NCBI GenBank assembly: GCA_023300205.1
Contig: JALZVD010000249.1
Span: 1 to 6,339, forward strand
Origin: Akkermansiaceae bacterium
GTDB taxonomy: Bacteria; Verrucomicrobiota; Verrucomicrobiia; Verrucomicrobiales; Akkermansiaceae
Direction of reading: 5' to 3'
DNA: 6,339 nucleotides
Positions 5,426-6,339 of this stretch are shown here, one piece after another. Below the pieces are notes generated by a model. It saw only the letters and a program-made list of their open reading frames with translations, was not told the DNA's origin and ran no database searches. The position numbers and the translations under genes were made by a program. Position 1 is the stretch's first letter; each line of letters begins with the position of its first letter.

Positions 5426-6339
5426 CTAGAGATTTGTCCAAGCGGCATTATTCTGAGCAGACTTAACAGATGCTTCAATGAATGCCATTCCGCGAATGCC
5501 ATCATCAATGGATGCGTAGTCATAGCTTTCTTTTTCTTCACCGTTGAGCCTGTCTTTGATGTGTCCAGAGAATGCTAAATAGATGTTGGCAAAGGCTTCT
5601 AGATAACCTTCTGGGTGAGCTGCAGGTGTGCGTGTGAAGTTAGCAGCTGTTTCACAGATGTATGAGTTCCCTGTGCGGTAGATCTGAGTGGGCTTGTCGA
5701 GGTGTTTTACTAAGAGGGTGTTTGGCTCATATTGGTGCCATTCTATGCCTCCTGTTTCACCGTAAACGCGGATGTTGAGTTGGTTTTCTTCTCCTACAGA
5801 AATTTGTGATGCGTGAAGGACGCCTTTTGCTCCGTTATCGAATCGGAGCAGGATGTTGCCATCGTCATCGAGCTGTCTTCCGCCTACGAAGGATGTAAGG
5901 TCAGCGGCTAGTTCTTTGATTTGGAGGCCTGTGATGTATTCTGCTAGGTTTTCGCAATGAGTGCCAATATCACCGATGCAACCAGCGGCTCCTGACCTTT
6001 TGGGGTCTGTTCTCCATTGAGCTTGCTTCATTCCGGTGTCTTCTACTTTTGTAGCTAGATAACCTTGAGGGTATTCAACTATGATTTTTCTGATTTTACC
6101 GAGGGCGCCGTTTTGGACTAGGTGCTTCGCTTGTTTTACCATGGGGTAACCAGTATAGGTATGGGTTAGCCCGTAGATTAGTCCGCTCTTAATAATTATT
6201 TTTTTGAGAGCGACAGCCTCTGCTTGATCGAGTGTGGCAGGCTTATCTGAGAGTACATGGAATCCTGCTTCTAGGGCAGCTTTTGCAGCGGGGAAGTGGA
6301 CGTGGTTTGGGGTAACGATGACCACAAAGTCCATTCTTA
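5426..6339 (-). CDS. Gfo/Idh/MocA family oxidoreductase, 5' end outside window
   Basis: The frame stays open to the window edge. The first visible Met (6332-6334) is almost certainly internal, because the sequence begins at DFVVIVTPNHVHFPAA, a mid-Rossmann strand. About 80-100 N-terminal residues, including the GxGxxG dinucleotide-binding loop, should lie beyond 6339. Counting from that Met, the conserved (E/D)KP motif is D30-K31-P32, and GDIGTHCENL (121-130) supplies D122 and H126, the Asp/His pair that with the Lys forms the active site in this family. The segment KQAQWRTDPKRSGAAGCIGD (103-122) and the later HPEGYLEAFANIYLAF (240-255) fit the sugar/polyol dehydrogenase branch. The protein should oxidise or reduce a sugar, inositol or related compound with NAD(P)(H). 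The exact substrate cannot be read from sequence. A DUF2288 gene follows 34 nt downstream. Confidence 0.92.
   Translation of the reverse strand, partial: RMDFVVIVTPNHVHFPAAKAALEAGFHVLSDKPATLDQAEAVALKKIIIKSGLIYGLTHTYTGYPMVKQAKHLVQNGALGKIRKIIVEYPQGYLATKVEDTGMKQAQWRTDPKRSGAAGCIGDIGTHCENLAEYITGLQIKELAADLTSFVGGRQLDDDGNILLRFDNGAKGVLHASQISVGEENQLNIRVYGETGGIEWHQYEPNTLLVKHLDKPTQIYRTGNSYICETAANFTRTPAAHPEGYLEAFANIYLAFSGHIKDRLNGEEKESYDYASIDDGIRGMAFIEASVKSAQNNAAWTNL

Noticed and set aside
6332..6334. ATG as the start of the oxidoreductase gene.
   Set aside because: Protein sequence before it is missing the Rossmann GxGxxG region, the frame remains open upstream to the edge, and the Met sits at a conserved internal strand. 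The gene is 5'-truncated by the window.

Overview
The window looks like chromosomal DNA of a Verrucomicrobiota-type bacterium. This is an inference from gene content, not from a marker gene. The clues are an ECF sigma factor overlapping a large one-pass anti-sigma-like protein of a style I associate with Verrucomicrobia and Planctomycetes, a secreted metzincin of a kind I recall from those genomes, and a glutamine-dependent NAD+ synthetase of the long two-domain form. Base composition is moderate to AT-leaning. The + strand is rich in G and T throughout, even where genes lie on the - strand.

Layout. (1) Positions 1-782, - strand: N-terminal 260 residues of a secreted zinc metalloprotease whose 3' end lies outside the window. 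(2) 783-932: a 150-bp divergent intergenic region. (3) 933-3512, + strand: a class I SAM-dependent methyltransferase followed 45 bp later by NAD+ synthetase (nadE), probably co-transcribed. (4) 3566-5024, + strand: an ECF-type sigma factor and a membrane-anchored putative anti-sigma protein whose genes overlap by 8 nt. (5) 5044-6339, - strand: a DUF2288-type small protein gene lying downstream of a Gfo/Idh/MocA oxidoreductase gene whose 5' end is cut by the window edge. The + and - strand blocks converge at 5025-5043 with only 19 bp between stop codons.

How the genes work together. The sigma/anti-sigma pair is the only clear signalling unit. The anti-sigma protein has a cytoplasmic N-terminal half, one membrane span and an extracytoplasmic domain with a CxxC motif, so it could relay an envelope signal to the sigma factor. 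NadE performs the last step of NAD+ synthesis, and its pairing with a methyltransferase is not a standard operon I know. The oxidoreductase probably uses NAD(P)(H) on a sugar or polyol.

I saw no RNA gene, CRISPR array, insertion sequence or clearly novel multi-gene system. The points most worth checking are the displaced third zinc ligand of the protease, the internal duplication in the anti-sigma protein, and its extracytoplasmic CxxC.
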